Shown here in pieces: positions 8,702 to 16,386 of a DNA stretch of 64,000 bases; within the stretch, counting starts at the first letter, position 1, and every line of letters starts with the position of its first letter. The notes beneath the pieces were generated by a model. It saw only the letters and a list, made by a program, of their open reading frames with translations, was not told the origin of the DNA and ran no database searches. A program made the translations under genes and the position numbers. Source of the DNA: Pseudomonadales bacterium (GTDB taxonomy: Bacteria > Pseudomonadota > Gammaproteobacteria > Pseudomonadales > Pseudohongiellaceae); the NCBI GenBank assembly GCA_024234365.1, contig JACKOK010000005.1:124001-188000 (forward strand), written 5' to 3'.

Positions 8702-8840
8702 GCACTAATCGGCAAGTTTTGTGATTGAGATCAAGCCCGGTTTCCGGGGCTCTTCAAGGCTTCCGGGTCTTGCGGCAAATACCGTAAATTATAGTGCCAG
8801 AAACCCCTGAACGGGGATGCCAGATGCTTCGCAGCTAAGG

Positions 8841-8846
8841 TATAAT
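8841..8846 (+). promoter_or_regulatory. -10 box for fmdB-aspS
   Basis: A consensus TATAAT is followed by GCGCGG. No convincing -35 box is found 16-18 bases upstream, so the promoter may be an activated or weak one. Transcription would start near 8853. Confidence 0.4.
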
Positions 8847-8850
8847 GCGC

Positions 8851-8932
8851 GGTTTTCGGAAAACCGGCGAAAATGCATCCGGCGGGTTCGCCGGTTTTGC
8901 GGCGGAGCATGTGACGAAAAAGGGCCGGTTTT
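8851..8932 (+). promoter_or_regulatory. Leader with mutually exclusive stem-loops upstream of fmdB
   Basis: AAAACC at 8860-8865 can pair with GGTTTT just before it (8851-8856, 3-base loop). Alternatively, as part of AAAACCGGCGAA (8860-8871), it can make a perfect 12-bp stem with TTCGCCGGTTTT (8887-8898). A second CCGGTTTT copy at 8925-8932 gives a third partner. The alternatives suggest an attenuator or sensor in the 5' leader, but no known RNA family is recognised. Confidence 0.4.
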
Positions 8933-8965
8933 CAGCCCGGTTTGCATAAGAGGAGCGTTGGGTCG

Positions 8966-9256
8966 ATGCCAATCTACGAGTATCAATGTCAGGACTGCGG
9001 TCATCGCCTGGAGGCTCTGCAGAAGATCAGCGATGCTCCACTGAGGCAGTGTCCCCAGTGTCACAAGGAGTCCTTGTCCAAGCTGGTGTCTGCCAGCAGT
9101 TTTCGCCTGAAGGGCGGGGGCTGGTACGAGACGGACTTCAAGACCGGTGCGAAGCGTCACGGCACCCAGGATTCGGCAGGAGGGTCCGCCTCTGCCAGTG
9201 CCAAGAGTACAGAAAAACCGGCCTCCAGCCAGGCCGCGGGCAGTACAGGCGCCTAG
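8966..9256 (+). CDS. FmdB-type zinc-ribbon protein
   Basis: A 96-residue protein starting MPIYEYQCQDCG at the ATG at 8966, with AGGAGCG 9 bases upstream. The first 45 residues are the FmdB regulatory zinc ribbon: C8xxC11 and a second pair in RQCPQCHKES. The rest is a polar, Ser/Ala/Gly-rich tail without fold. FmdB-like genes often sit just upstream of aspS, as here. The cellular role is not established. A start at 8942 would put the zinc ribbon behind eight non-conserved residues and is less likely. Confidence 0.88.
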   Translation: MPIYEYQCQDCGHRLEALQKISDAPLRQCPQCHKESLSKLVSASSFRLKGGGWYETDFKTGAKRHGTQDSAGGSASASAKSTEKPASSQAAGSTGA

Positions 9257-9318
9257 CCTGTCAACAGGGCCGCCCCATGAAGGGTGGCCACAATTACAGA
9301 ACTGAACAGGATAAAGCT

Positions 9319-11088
9319 ATGCGCAGTCACTATTGCGGAGAATTGAACGAGCAGCACGAAGGGCAGGAAGTGGTCCTGTGTGGATGGGCCCATCGTCGCC
9401 GGGATCACGGGGGCGTCATCTTTATTGACCTGAGGGACGTGCAGGGGATTGCCCAGGTGGTGATCGACCCGGATACAGAAGAGAGCTTTGCGCTGGCGGA
9501 ATCCGTACGCAGCGAATTCGTGTTGCAGGTGACCGGCATCGTGCGTCCGCGTCCGGCGGGTACGGCCAATGCCGAGATGGGAACAGGCCGTATCGAGGTG
9601 CTGGGCAAGAAGCTGGTCATTCTCAATGCTGCCAAAACGCCCCCCTTCCTGCTGGATGAACATTCAGAGGTAGGCGAGGATGTGCGTCTGCGTTATCGCT
9701 ATATCGACCTGCGGCGTCCGGAAATGGCTGAGCGTCTGCGCTTTCGCTCCAAGGTATCGAACTCTATCCGCAACTTCCTCGACGAGAACGGTTTTCTCGA
9801 TATCGAGACCCCGCTGCTGACCAAGGCGACTCCGGAAGGTGCCCGGGACTATCTTGTGCCCAGCCGCACACATCCCGGGCATTTCTTTGCCCTGCCGCAG
9901 TCGCCGCAGCTGTTCAAGCAGATTCTGATGGCGGCCGGTATGGATCGTTATTATCAGATCGCGAAATGTTTCCGTGATGAGGATCTGCGTGCGGATCGTC
10001 AGCCGGAATTCACTCAGATCGATATTGAAACATCGTTCATGAATGAAGAGCAGATCATGCAGATGACGGAGTCGATGATTCGCAACATCTTCATCAAGCA
10101 TCTGGATGTGGACCTCGGTGAGTTTCCGCGCATGACCTTCGCGGAGGCCATGCGCCGTTACGGTTCCGACAAGCCGGATCTGCGTCTCGATCTGGAGCTG
10201 GTGGACATTGCCGATCTGATGATGAGCGTGGACTTCAAGGTCTTCAATGGCCCGGCGAACGATCCGGCCTCCCGTGTGGTGGCACTGCGTGTGCCCGATG
10301 GTGTGCGTCTGAGCCGCAAGGAAATTGACGATTACACTCAGTTTGTCGGCAAGTACGGTGCGAAAGGTCTGGCCTGGATCAAGATCAATGATCTCGCCGC
10401 CGGCCTGGAAGGGCTGCAGTCCCCGATTCTGAAATTCATGCCCGAACAGGTTGTGCAGGATGTGCTGGCGCGTCTGCAGGCGCAGACGGGAGATCTGATT
10501 TTCTTCGGCGCCGACAAGACCAAGATCGTCAACGACTCCATGGGTGCGCTGCGCCTGAAAGTGGGGAGCGATATGGGCATGGTCCGTGAGGGCTGGGCTC
10601 CTCTGTGGGTCGTGGATTTCCCGATGTTTGAGGAAGACGGTGAGGGCGGCCTGACGCCGATTCACCACCCGTTCACCGCGCCGTCCTGTTCCGTGGAGGA
10701 GCTGGAAAAAGACCCGGGCAATGCCCTGTCCCGCGCCTATGATATGGTGCTGAACGGTACCGAACTCGGGGGTGGCTCCATCCGTATCAATCAGCCGGCC
10801 ATGCAACAGCAGGTCTTCCGCATTCTGGACATCGATGAGGCGGAAGCTGAAGAGAAGTTCGGCTTCCTGCTGTCAGCGCTGTCCTATGGTTGTCCTCCTC
10901 ATGGTGGCCTGGCCTTTGGTCTGGATCGCTTGATCATGTTGATGACCGGCGCAAGCTCCATCCGGGAAGTCATTGCCTTCCCGAAGACGCAGTCAGCCGC
11001 CTGTCCGCTCACCGATGCGCCAGGCGTTGTGGCGAACAAGCAGCTGCGGGAACTGAATATCCAGTTACGCCAGACGAAGGCCGAATAG
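9319..11088 (+). CDS. aspS: Aspartyl-tRNA synthetase
   Basis: This class IIb synthetase charges tRNA-Asp. From the ATG at 9319 it is 589 residues (E. coli 590). The N-terminal OB-fold anticodon domain has VVLCGWAHRRRDHGGVIF. Motif 2 is FRDEDLRADRQPEFTQID (about 217-234). The bacterial GAD insertion spans about 290-420. Motif 3 is GLAFGLDRLIMLM (about 531-543), followed by the bacterial C-terminal SIREVIAFPKTQSAACPL. An upstream in-frame extension overlaps fmdB and is excluded. fmdB, aspS and yebC are closely spaced and probably co-transcribed. Confidence 0.97.
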   Translation: MRSHYCGELNEQHEGQEVVLCGWAHRRRDHGGVIFIDLRDVQGIAQVVIDPDTEESFALAESVRSEFVLQVTGIVRPRPAGTANAEMGTGRIEVLGKKLVILNAAKTPPFLLDEHSEVGEDVRLRYRYIDLRRPEMAERLRFRSKVSNSIRNFLDENGFLDIETPLLTKATPEGARDYLVPSRTHPGHFFALPQSPQLFKQILMAAGMDRYYQIAKCFRDEDLRADRQPEFTQIDIETSFMNEEQIMQMTESMIRNIFIKHLDVDLGEFPRMTFAEAMRRYGSDKPDLRLDLELVDIADLMMSVDFKVFNGPANDPASRVVALRVPDGVRLSRKEIDDYTQFVGKYGAKGLAWIKINDLAAGLEGLQSPILKFMPEQVVQDVLARLQAQTGDLIFFGADKTKIVNDSMGALRLKVGSDMGMVREGWAPLWVVDFPMFEEDGEGGLTPIHHPFTAPSCSVEELEKDPGNALSRAYDMVLNGTELGGGSIRINQPAMQQQVFRILDIDEAEAEEKFGFLLSALSYGCPPHGGLAFGLDRLIMLMTGASSIREVIAFPKTQSAACPLTDAPGVVANKQLRELNIQLRQTKAE

Positions 11089-11107
11089 GAAAGGCAGGAG
11101 TAGCGAG

Positions 11108-11851
11108 ATGGCAGGGCACAGTAAATGGGCCAATATCAAGCATCGCAAGGCAGGGCAGGACGCCAAGCGGGCCAAGATCTTTACCAAGATTATTCGTGAG
11201 CTGACAGTCGCTGCCAAACTCGGTGGCGAGCATGTGGCGGACAACCCGCGACTGCGTGCTGCGGTAGACAAGGCACTTGGCGCCAATATGACGCGTGACA
11301 CCATCGACCGGGCTATTGCCCGAGGGGCGGGAACGGCGGATAACGACAATCTGGAGGAGCTGGTATACGAGGGCTATGGTCCTGGTGGCGTGGCGATTCT
11401 GGTAGAGACGCTGACGGACAACAAGAACCGTACCGTTGCGGAAGTGCGCCATGCTTTCTCCAAAAACGGGGGCAATCTTGGCACCAGTGGTTCGGTTGCC
11501 TATCTGTTCGAGAAAAAGGGCAGTATTGTGTTGCCTGCGGGCAGCGACGAGGAGCAGGCGCTGGATGTGGCGCTGGAGGCCGGTGCCGATGATATGCAGG
11601 CCCAGGATGACGGTTCGCTGGAAGTCATCACGACGCCCGAGAGTTTTGGTGCGGTGAAGGATGCGCTGGAAAAGGCCGGGTTGAGCATTGATTCCTCCGA
11701 GGTGGCCATGGTGGCCTCTACCGAGGCAGAGATGGATCTGGAGACGGCACAGACGCTGTTGAAACTGGTGGATCATCTGGAAGATCTGGATGATGTACAG
11801 AACGTGTACAGCAATGCCAGCATCTCCGACGAAGTCATGAGCCAGCTCTAA
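11108..11851 (+). CDS. yebC: YebC/PmpR family protein
   Basis: The 247-residue protein starts MAGHSKWANIKHRK, the family signature, with AGGAG upstream. Family members have been described as transcription regulators (PmpR) and, more recently, as ribosome-associated factors that help translate proline-rich stretches. Which role applies here cannot be read from sequence. The glycine-rich YEGYGPGGVAILVETLTDN and the acidic C-terminus are typical. It precedes ruvC, the usual arrangement, with a REP-like inverted pair between them. Confidence 0.93.
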   Translation: MAGHSKWANIKHRKAGQDAKRAKIFTKIIRELTVAAKLGGEHVADNPRLRAAVDKALGANMTRDTIDRAIARGAGTADNDNLEELVYEGYGPGGVAILVETLTDNKNRTVAEVRHAFSKNGGNLGTSGSVAYLFEKKGSIVLPAGSDEEQALDVALEAGADDMQAQDDGSLEVITTPESFGAVKDALEKAGLSIDSSEVAMVASTEAEMDLETAQTLLKLVDHLEDLDDVQNVYSNASISDEVMSQL

Positions 11852-11860
11852 ACGTGGTTT

Positions 11861-11923
11861 TGTAGGAGCCTGCCTGCAGGCGATTGAATTCCTACCCTGA
11901 TCGCCTGCAGGCAGGCTCCCACA
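11861..11923. repeat. REP-like inverted pair between yebC and ruvC
   Basis: Two 23-base copies face each other. The first (11861-11883) starts TGTAGGAGCCTGCC and ends GCAGGCGA. The second (11901-11923) is its reverse complement with one mismatch. Each copy is itself palindromic in its centre (CCTGCCTGCAGG). The pattern GTAGGAGC...GCGA matches Pseudomonas-type REP elements. The pair can fold into a long cruciform or hairpin downstream of yebC. Confidence 0.8.
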
Positions 11924-11955
11924 GGACATGGGATCAACTCCCGGGGAGAGGGGAT

Positions 11956-12477
11956 GTGGCACTGATATTGGGCATCGACCCGGGCTCGCGCGTAACGGGC
12001 TATGGCATCATCAATGCGCTGGGCAACCGTCTGGAGTATGTTGCCTGTGGCTGCATCCGCCTGCCGGACGTCGATCACCCGCAGCGCCTGAAGCTGATTT
12101 TCGATAATCTCTGCCAGGTGATCGAAGAACATGCGCCGCAGGAGTGTGCCATCGAGGAAGTCTTCCTGGGCAAGAGTGTCTCCTCTGCCCTGAAGCTCGG
12201 GCAGGCGCGCGGCAGTGCGCTGGTTGCCTGCCTTCATCATGATCTTCCTGTGGCGGAATACTCCCCGCGCAAGGTAAAACAGGCACTGGTGGGCAATGGC
12301 AATGCCGACAAGACCCAGGTGCAGCACATGATCAAGGTGTTGCTGGGGGTCAGTGGAGAGGTGCAGGCCGATGCGGCCGATGCCCTGGCCATCGCCATCT
12401 GTCATGCCAACACCCAGGCGCATCTGGTCAAGATTGCCGGGGCGCGTTCGTTTCGCAAGAGTCGTCTGCAAGGCTGA
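11956..12477 (+). CDS. ruvC: Holliday junction resolvase RuvC
   Basis: RuvC cuts Holliday junctions with RuvAB. I use the GTG at 11956 as start, which gives 173 residues, the E. coli length, and places the catalytic Asp in LGIDPGSRVTGYG at the N-terminus. Gly-rich GGGGAGAGGGG lies just upstream as ribosome site. The other acidic residues are seen in CAIEEVFLGKS (Glu near 66) and QADAADALAIAICHA (the paired Asp near 140). The operon runs ruvC-ruvA-ruvB. Confidence 0.95.
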   Translation: MALILGIDPGSRVTGYGIINALGNRLEYVACGCIRLPDVDHPQRLKLIFDNLCQVIEEHAPQECAIEEVFLGKSVSSALKLGQARGSALVACLHHDLPVAEYSPRKVKQALVGNGNADKTQVQHMIKVLLGVSGEVQADAADALAIAICHANTQAHLVKIAGARSFRKSRLQG

Positions 12478-12489
12478 AGGAGTGAGGCA

Positions 12490-13110
12490 TTGATCGGCAG
12501 AATACGTGGCATCCTGGCGGAGAAACAGGCACCGGACATTCTCGTGGATGTGCAGGGAATCTGTTATGAACTGCAGGTTCCCATGAGCACCATTTACCAG
12601 TTGCCGGCACCAGGCGAGGGTGTTGTGCTGCACACCCATCTGGTGGTGCGTGAGGACGCGCATCTGCTCTTCGGGTTCTACAGCCTGCAGGAGCGGCAGA
12701 TGTTCCGCAGTCTCATCAAGGTCAGTGGCGTGGGGCCGAAAATGGCACTGGCCATCCTTTCGGGGATGGCGGTGGATGAATTCGTGCGCACGATCCGCAT
12801 CAACGATATTGCCGGGCTTACCCGCATGCCGGGGGTCGGGCGCAAAACTGCCGAGCGCCTCATTGTGGAAATGAAGGACCGGCTGGCGGAGTGGGGCGGC
12901 GATATGGTGCTGTCCGATGAGGCGGTTTCCGTGCCTGCCGGGGCGAGCGCTCAGCCTCTCTCCCAGGAGGCGGAAACGGCTCTTATTGCACTCGGTTACA
13001 AACCCGCGGAAGCAACGCGCATGATTGCGCAGGTACTCAAGGCGAACCCTGAACTGACGCGCAGCGAGGAGTTGATCCGCCAGGCACTGCGCAGCAAGGC
13101 CTCATCATGA
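12490..13110 (+). CDS. ruvA: Holliday junction branch migration protein RuvA
   Basis: RuvA binds the four-way junction as a tetramer and loads the RuvB motors. The 206-residue frame starts at a TTG (12490) 12 bases after ruvC, with GAAGGAGTGAG as ribosome site. The N-terminal OB domain is IGRIRGILAEKQAPDILVDVQG. The helix-hairpin-helix pair is ISGVGPKMALAILSG-like (VSGVGPKMALAILSG) and MPGVGRKTAERLIVEM. The C-terminal RuvB-binding domain follows an Ala/Ser linker. Its stop overlaps the ruvB start (ATGA). Confidence 0.96.
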   Translation: MIGRIRGILAEKQAPDILVDVQGICYELQVPMSTIYQLPAPGEGVVLHTHLVVREDAHLLFGFYSLQERQMFRSLIKVSGVGPKMALAILSGMAVDEFVRTIRINDIAGLTRMPGVGRKTAERLIVEMKDRLAEWGGDMVLSDEAVSVPAGASAQPLSQEAETALIALGYKPAEATRMIAQVLKANPELTRSEELIRQALRSKASS

Positions 13111-14138
13111 TCAATGAAGAAGATCGTCTGATATCCGCAGAGCTCAATCAGAACGAGCGGTCTGTTGACCGGGCGATCCGGCCCTTGTCCCTCACCGACT
13201 ATATCGGTCAGAGTGAGGTAAAGAAGCAGATGGAGATCTTCATCGATGCTGCCCGTTCCCGCAGCGAGGCCATGGATCATGTGCTGATCTTCGGCCCACC
13301 CGGGCTGGGCAAGACCACGCTGGCCAATATCATCGCCAATGAGCTCGATGTTGCCATCAAGACGACTTCGGGCCCGGTGCTGGAAAAGGCGGGGGATCTC
13401 GCCGCCATGCTGACCAATCTGGAATCCGGTGATGTGCTCTTCATTGACGAGATTCATCGCCTCAGCCCCGCTATCGAGGAAATTCTCTATCCCGCCATGG
13501 AGGATTACCAGTTGGACATCATGATCGGTGAGGGGCCGTCCGCCCGTTCCATCAAGCTGGATCTTCCCCCCTTTACCCTGGTGGGGGCTACGACACGGGC
13601 GGGTCTGCTGACCTCGCCGCTGCGTGATCGTTTTGGCATCATCCAGCGCCTGGAGTTCTACTCGGCAGATGATCTCTGCCGGATCGTGACACGCTCTGCC
13701 GCCATTCTTGGCTGCGAGATCGACAGGGAAGGCGCGGCCGAGATCGCCCGGCGTTCACGGGGGACGCCGCGAATCGCCAACCGCCTGCTCCGGCGCGTGC
13801 GCGATTATGCCCAGGTCAAATGCGATGGTGTCGTGAATAAAGAGGCCGCCAGCCAGGCCCTGGACATGCTCAGCATTGACGCCAACGGTTTCGACCACAT
13901 GGACCGTCGCCTGCTGATCACCATGATCGAAAAGTTCGGGGGCGGCCCTGTGGGGGTGGACAGTCTCGCGGCAGCAATCAGCGAGGAGCGCGACACCATC
14001 GAGGATGTGCTCGAACCCTATCTCATCCAGCAGGGATTCATCATGCGCACGCCCCGCGGGCGGATCGCTACTCCTCACGCTTATCTGCATTTCGGGATGA
14101 CGCCTCCCGGTGCGTCCGACGATCTTTTCCTCTCCTGA
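13107..14138 (+). CDS. ruvB: Holliday junction branch migration DNA helicase RuvB
   Basis: RuvB is the hexameric AAA+ motor that moves Holliday junctions. Of 343 residues, the Walker A motif is GPPGLGKTTLA (about 64-74), Walker B is LFIDEIHRL, sensor 1 and Arg finger lie in GATTRAGLLTSPLRDRFGI, and the sensor 2 segment is RRSRGTPRIANRLLRRVRD. The winged-helix domain at the C-terminus ends with TPRGRIATPHAYLHFG. It is coupled to ruvA by a 4-base overlap. Confidence 0.97.
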   Translation: MINEEDRLISAELNQNERSVDRAIRPLSLTDYIGQSEVKKQMEIFIDAARSRSEAMDHVLIFGPPGLGKTTLANIIANELDVAIKTTSGPVLEKAGDLAAMLTNLESGDVLFIDEIHRLSPAIEEILYPAMEDYQLDIMIGEGPSARSIKLDLPPFTLVGATTRAGLLTSPLRDRFGIIQRLEFYSADDLCRIVTRSAAILGCEIDREGAAEIARRSRGTPRIANRLLRRVRDYAQVKCDGVVNKEAASQALDMLSIDANGFDHMDRRLLITMIEKFGGGPVGVDSLAAAISEERDTIEDVLEPYLIQQGFIMRTPRGRIATPHAYLHFGMTPPGASDDLFLS

Positions 14139-14325
14139 TTCAAGGGCTTGCCCACGGGTGTGAATTGCCTTTTTTGCGCCACAATTCATCAGAATGCAGT
14201 CAGCATTACAGCGGACGAAAGTAATATTGCGATTGTTAAATGCGAGCGTGCGGGACGGGTGGTGAATTTCACGAAAAACTCTTTATAAAACACCGGATTG
14301 TGTATAAGAAACGTGAAACATAATT

Positions 14326-14331
14326 TATAAT
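14326..14331 (+). promoter_or_regulatory. -10 box of the tol-pal operon
   Basis: TATAAT lies 36 bases before the tolQ GTG in an AT-rich stretch (14270-14331) that contrasts with the surrounding DNA. No clear -35 at 16-18 bases is seen. The 228-base gap between ruvB and tolQ contains no gene. Confidence 0.5.
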
Positions 14332-14366
14332 GCCGCCTGTTTTTCGACAGCCGTGAGGAGTGCGCA

Positions 14367-15068
14367 GTGGGTGAGTCATTAAATGTCTGGGAGCTGATTG
14401 CCGGAGCGACTACCGCCGTGCAGCTGGTCATGCTCACGCTGATGTCCGCGTCTGTCACTTCCTGGGTCATGATCATCCAGCGCTGGATGGTGCTCAGCGG
14501 TGCCGAGAAGAGCATGTTCGGCTTCGAAAAACGCTTCTGGTCCGGCATGGACCTGTCCCAGCTGTTCCGCGAAGGCAGCTCCCAGCAGAAAGACAACAAG
14601 CCCACCGGTGGCATGGAAAATATCTTCCGCGCCGGTTTCAAGGAATTCATGCGCCTGCGTCAGCAGGGCGGTATCGACTCCGAAGTCATCATGGGTGGAG
14701 CACAGCGGGCGATGCGCGTTGCCTATTCCCGTGAAGAGGAAAAACTGGAAAAGAACCTGACCTTCCTTGCCACGGTCGGTTCTGTCACCCCCTATATTGG
14801 TCTGTTTGGTACCGTCATCGGGATCATGAACTCCTTCATCAGCCTGGCCAGTCAGAGCCAGGCAAGCCTGCAGGTTGTTGCTCCCGGTATTGCCGAAGCG
14901 CTGATCGCCACCGCCATGGGTCTGTTTGCCGCGATCCCGGCTGTCGTGGCCTATAACCGCTATTCCTCCCGGGTGGAGTCGATCACGAATAATTACAGTA
15001 CCTTCGCGGAAGAGTTTTCCAGCATCCTGCACAGGCAGCTTTACAGCAATCCGGGGAAGCAAGCCTGA
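14367..15068 (+). CDS. tolQ: Tol-Pal system proton channel subunit TolQ
   Basis: TolQ and TolR form the proton-driven motor that energises TolA and pulls the outer membrane inward during division. The 233-residue protein starts at GTG 14367 with GAGGAG upstream. The first membrane segment is at about 20-40. Two more lie in FLATVGSVTPYIGLFGTVIG and EALIATAMGLFAAIPAVVAY, which carry the conserved Thr and Pro residues lining the channel. The genes tolQ-R-A-B-pal-cpoB follow as one operon. ybgC, usually first in the cluster, is absent here. Confidence 0.96.
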   Translation: MGESLNVWELIAGATTAVQLVMLTLMSASVTSWVMIIQRWMVLSGAEKSMFGFEKRFWSGMDLSQLFREGSSQQKDNKPTGGMENIFRAGFKEFMRLRQQGGIDSEVIMGGAQRAMRVAYSREEEKLEKNLTFLATVGSVTPYIGLFGTVIGIMNSFISLASQSQASLQVVAPGIAEALIATAMGLFAAIPAVVAYNRYSSRVESITNNYSTFAEEFSSILHRQLYSNPGKQA

Positions 15069-15103
15069 TTGATCGGGTCTTTGTTCAGGTGTAGGTGAGA
15101 TCG

Positions 15104-15541
15104 ATGGAAATAGTGAAAAAGCGCCGCAACAGAATGGCCGAGATCAATGTGGTTCCCTATATTGATGTCATGCTGGTGCTGCTCATCGTTTTCATGGTGA
15201 CGGCGCCATTGCTGGAACAGGGTTTGAAGGTGGATCTGCCCGAGGCGAATTCAGAGCCGCTGGATGTGGATGAAAACGCCGAGACGCTGGTGGTTTCCAT
15301 CACCGCAGATGGTGAGTATTACCTCAGCCTTGGCAGTACGCGGGAAGATGAGCAGGCGGCGGTGTCGCTGGATATGCTGGGAGACCAGGTTGGCAAGATC
15401 GTGGGTGCCAACCCGCAGATACAGGTGTTTGTGGAAGGGGATGGCGACAGCAGTTACAGCGCCTTCATCAGTCTGATGACGGTATTGCAGGCTGCGGGTG
15501 TCGCGAGCCCCAATCTCATCACGAAACCCTTGGAGCAGTGA
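15104..15541 (+). CDS. tolR: Tol-Pal system protein TolR
   Basis: A 145-residue inner-membrane protein starting MEIVKKRRNRMAEINVVPYID, with TAGGTGAG as ribosome site. A GTG three codons earlier (15095) is possible but lies inside that site. The single membrane segment VMLVLLIVFMVTAPLL carries the conserved Asp (PYIDVMLVLL) that takes part in proton flow. The periplasmic domain follows. It overlaps tolA (GTGA). Confidence 0.95.
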   Translation: MEIVKKRRNRMAEINVVPYIDVMLVLLIVFMVTAPLLEQGLKVDLPEANSEPLDVDENAETLVVSITADGEYYLSLGSTREDEQAAVSLDMLGDQVGKIVGANPQIQVFVEGDGDSSYSAFISLMTVLQAAGVASPNLITKPLEQ

Positions 15542-16386
15542 TACGCGCCGTGACGGCTTTTAACGGGTATCCAGTGTCGGTTTTTTTTGCTGTGCTGCTG
15601 CACGGCCTGATCTTCGGTGCACTGTTCTATATGCAGCGGGCGAACACCGAGGTGATCGACATCGTGCGCCCGCCGGTCGTCAAGGCCCTGCTGGTGGCAG
15701 AGAATCCGCAGGCCCGCAATGAGGAGCTGCAGCGTCAGCAGGCTCAGCGTGTTGCCGACCAGCGCCGGGCAGAGCAGCGCCGTCAGGAGCAGGCACGACA
15801 GGAACAACAGCGCCGCGAAGAGCAGCAACGTCGCGAGGCGGAGCAGCGCGCCCAGGCAGAGCAACAGCGCCGCACCGAAGCCGAGCGGCAGCAGGCGGAG
15901 CAACGTCGTCAGGCGCAATTGCAGAAAGAACGCCAGGAACAGCAACAGCGCGAGGCGCAGCAGCGCCGGCAACAGGAGTTGGCGGCACAGCAGGAAGCGG
16001 CCAGGCAGGAACAGCTGCGACAGGAGCAGGCGCAACGTGAGGCGGCTGCCTCTGCGGCAGCAGCAGAACTGGCAAGAACGGATGCCGAACTGGTGACGGC
16101 CTACTCGGCGGTGATTCACGACCTGGTGCAGCAGAACTGGTCGCGTCCTCCGAGCGCTCGCAATGGCATGGTGGCCGTGCTGCGTATTCAGATGGTTCCC
16201 ACCGGGGACATTCTGAATGTGGAAGTGGTGCAGTCCAGTGGGGATTACGCCTTTGACCGTGCCGCGGAAACGGCGGTGCTCAAGGTGCGTCGCTTCAGTG
16301 AGCTGCAGGGCATGGACATCCGTTTGTTTGAGCGTAATTTCAGAACCTTTTTGTTAACTTTCAGACCACAGGATTTGTTGAACTGA
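15538..16386 (+). CDS. tolA: Tol-Pal system protein TolA
   Basis: TolA links the TolQR motor to TolB and Pal across the periplasm. The 282 residues show an N-terminal membrane segment (VSVFFAVLLHGLIFGALF), a long Gln/Arg/Glu/Ala-rich helix at about 60-180 that forms the spanning rod, and the globular C-terminal domain III (VIHDLVQQNW ... VAVLRIQMVPTGDILNVEVVQSSG). The start is GTG overlapping the tolR stop. The rod is unusually rich in Gln and Arg rather than Ala and Lys. Confidence 0.94.
   Translation: MIRAVTAFNGYPVSVFFAVLLHGLIFGALFYMQRANTEVIDIVRPPVVKALLVAENPQARNEELQRQQAQRVADQRRAEQRRQEQARQEQQRREEQQRREAEQRAQAEQQRRTEAERQQAEQRRQAQLQKERQEQQQREAQQRRQQELAAQQEAARQEQLRQEQAQREAAASAAAAELARTDAELVTAYSAVIHDLVQQNWSRPPSARNGMVAVLRIQMVPTGDILNVEVVQSSGDYAFDRAAETAVLKVRRFSELQGMDIRLFERNFRTFLLTFRPQDLLN

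Larger units (their letters stand above)
8542..8965. other. 424-bp divergent intergenic region between the HU-like gene and fmdB
   Basis: The left part holds a long leader and a promoter for the HU-like gene (8673-8701, minus strand). The right part holds a plus-strand -10 box (8841-8846) followed by a structured leader (8851-8932) for fmdB-aspS. I see no further gene: the short open frames here lack ribosome sites and family similarity. Confidence 0.6.

Noticed and set aside
8770..8795. TTGCGG/TATAGT promoter ahead of fmdB
   Set aside because: The spacer is only 14 bases, too short for sigma-70.
9664..10806. 380-residue frame antisense to aspS
   Set aside because: Shadow of a strongly biased coding region; no motif or ribosome site.
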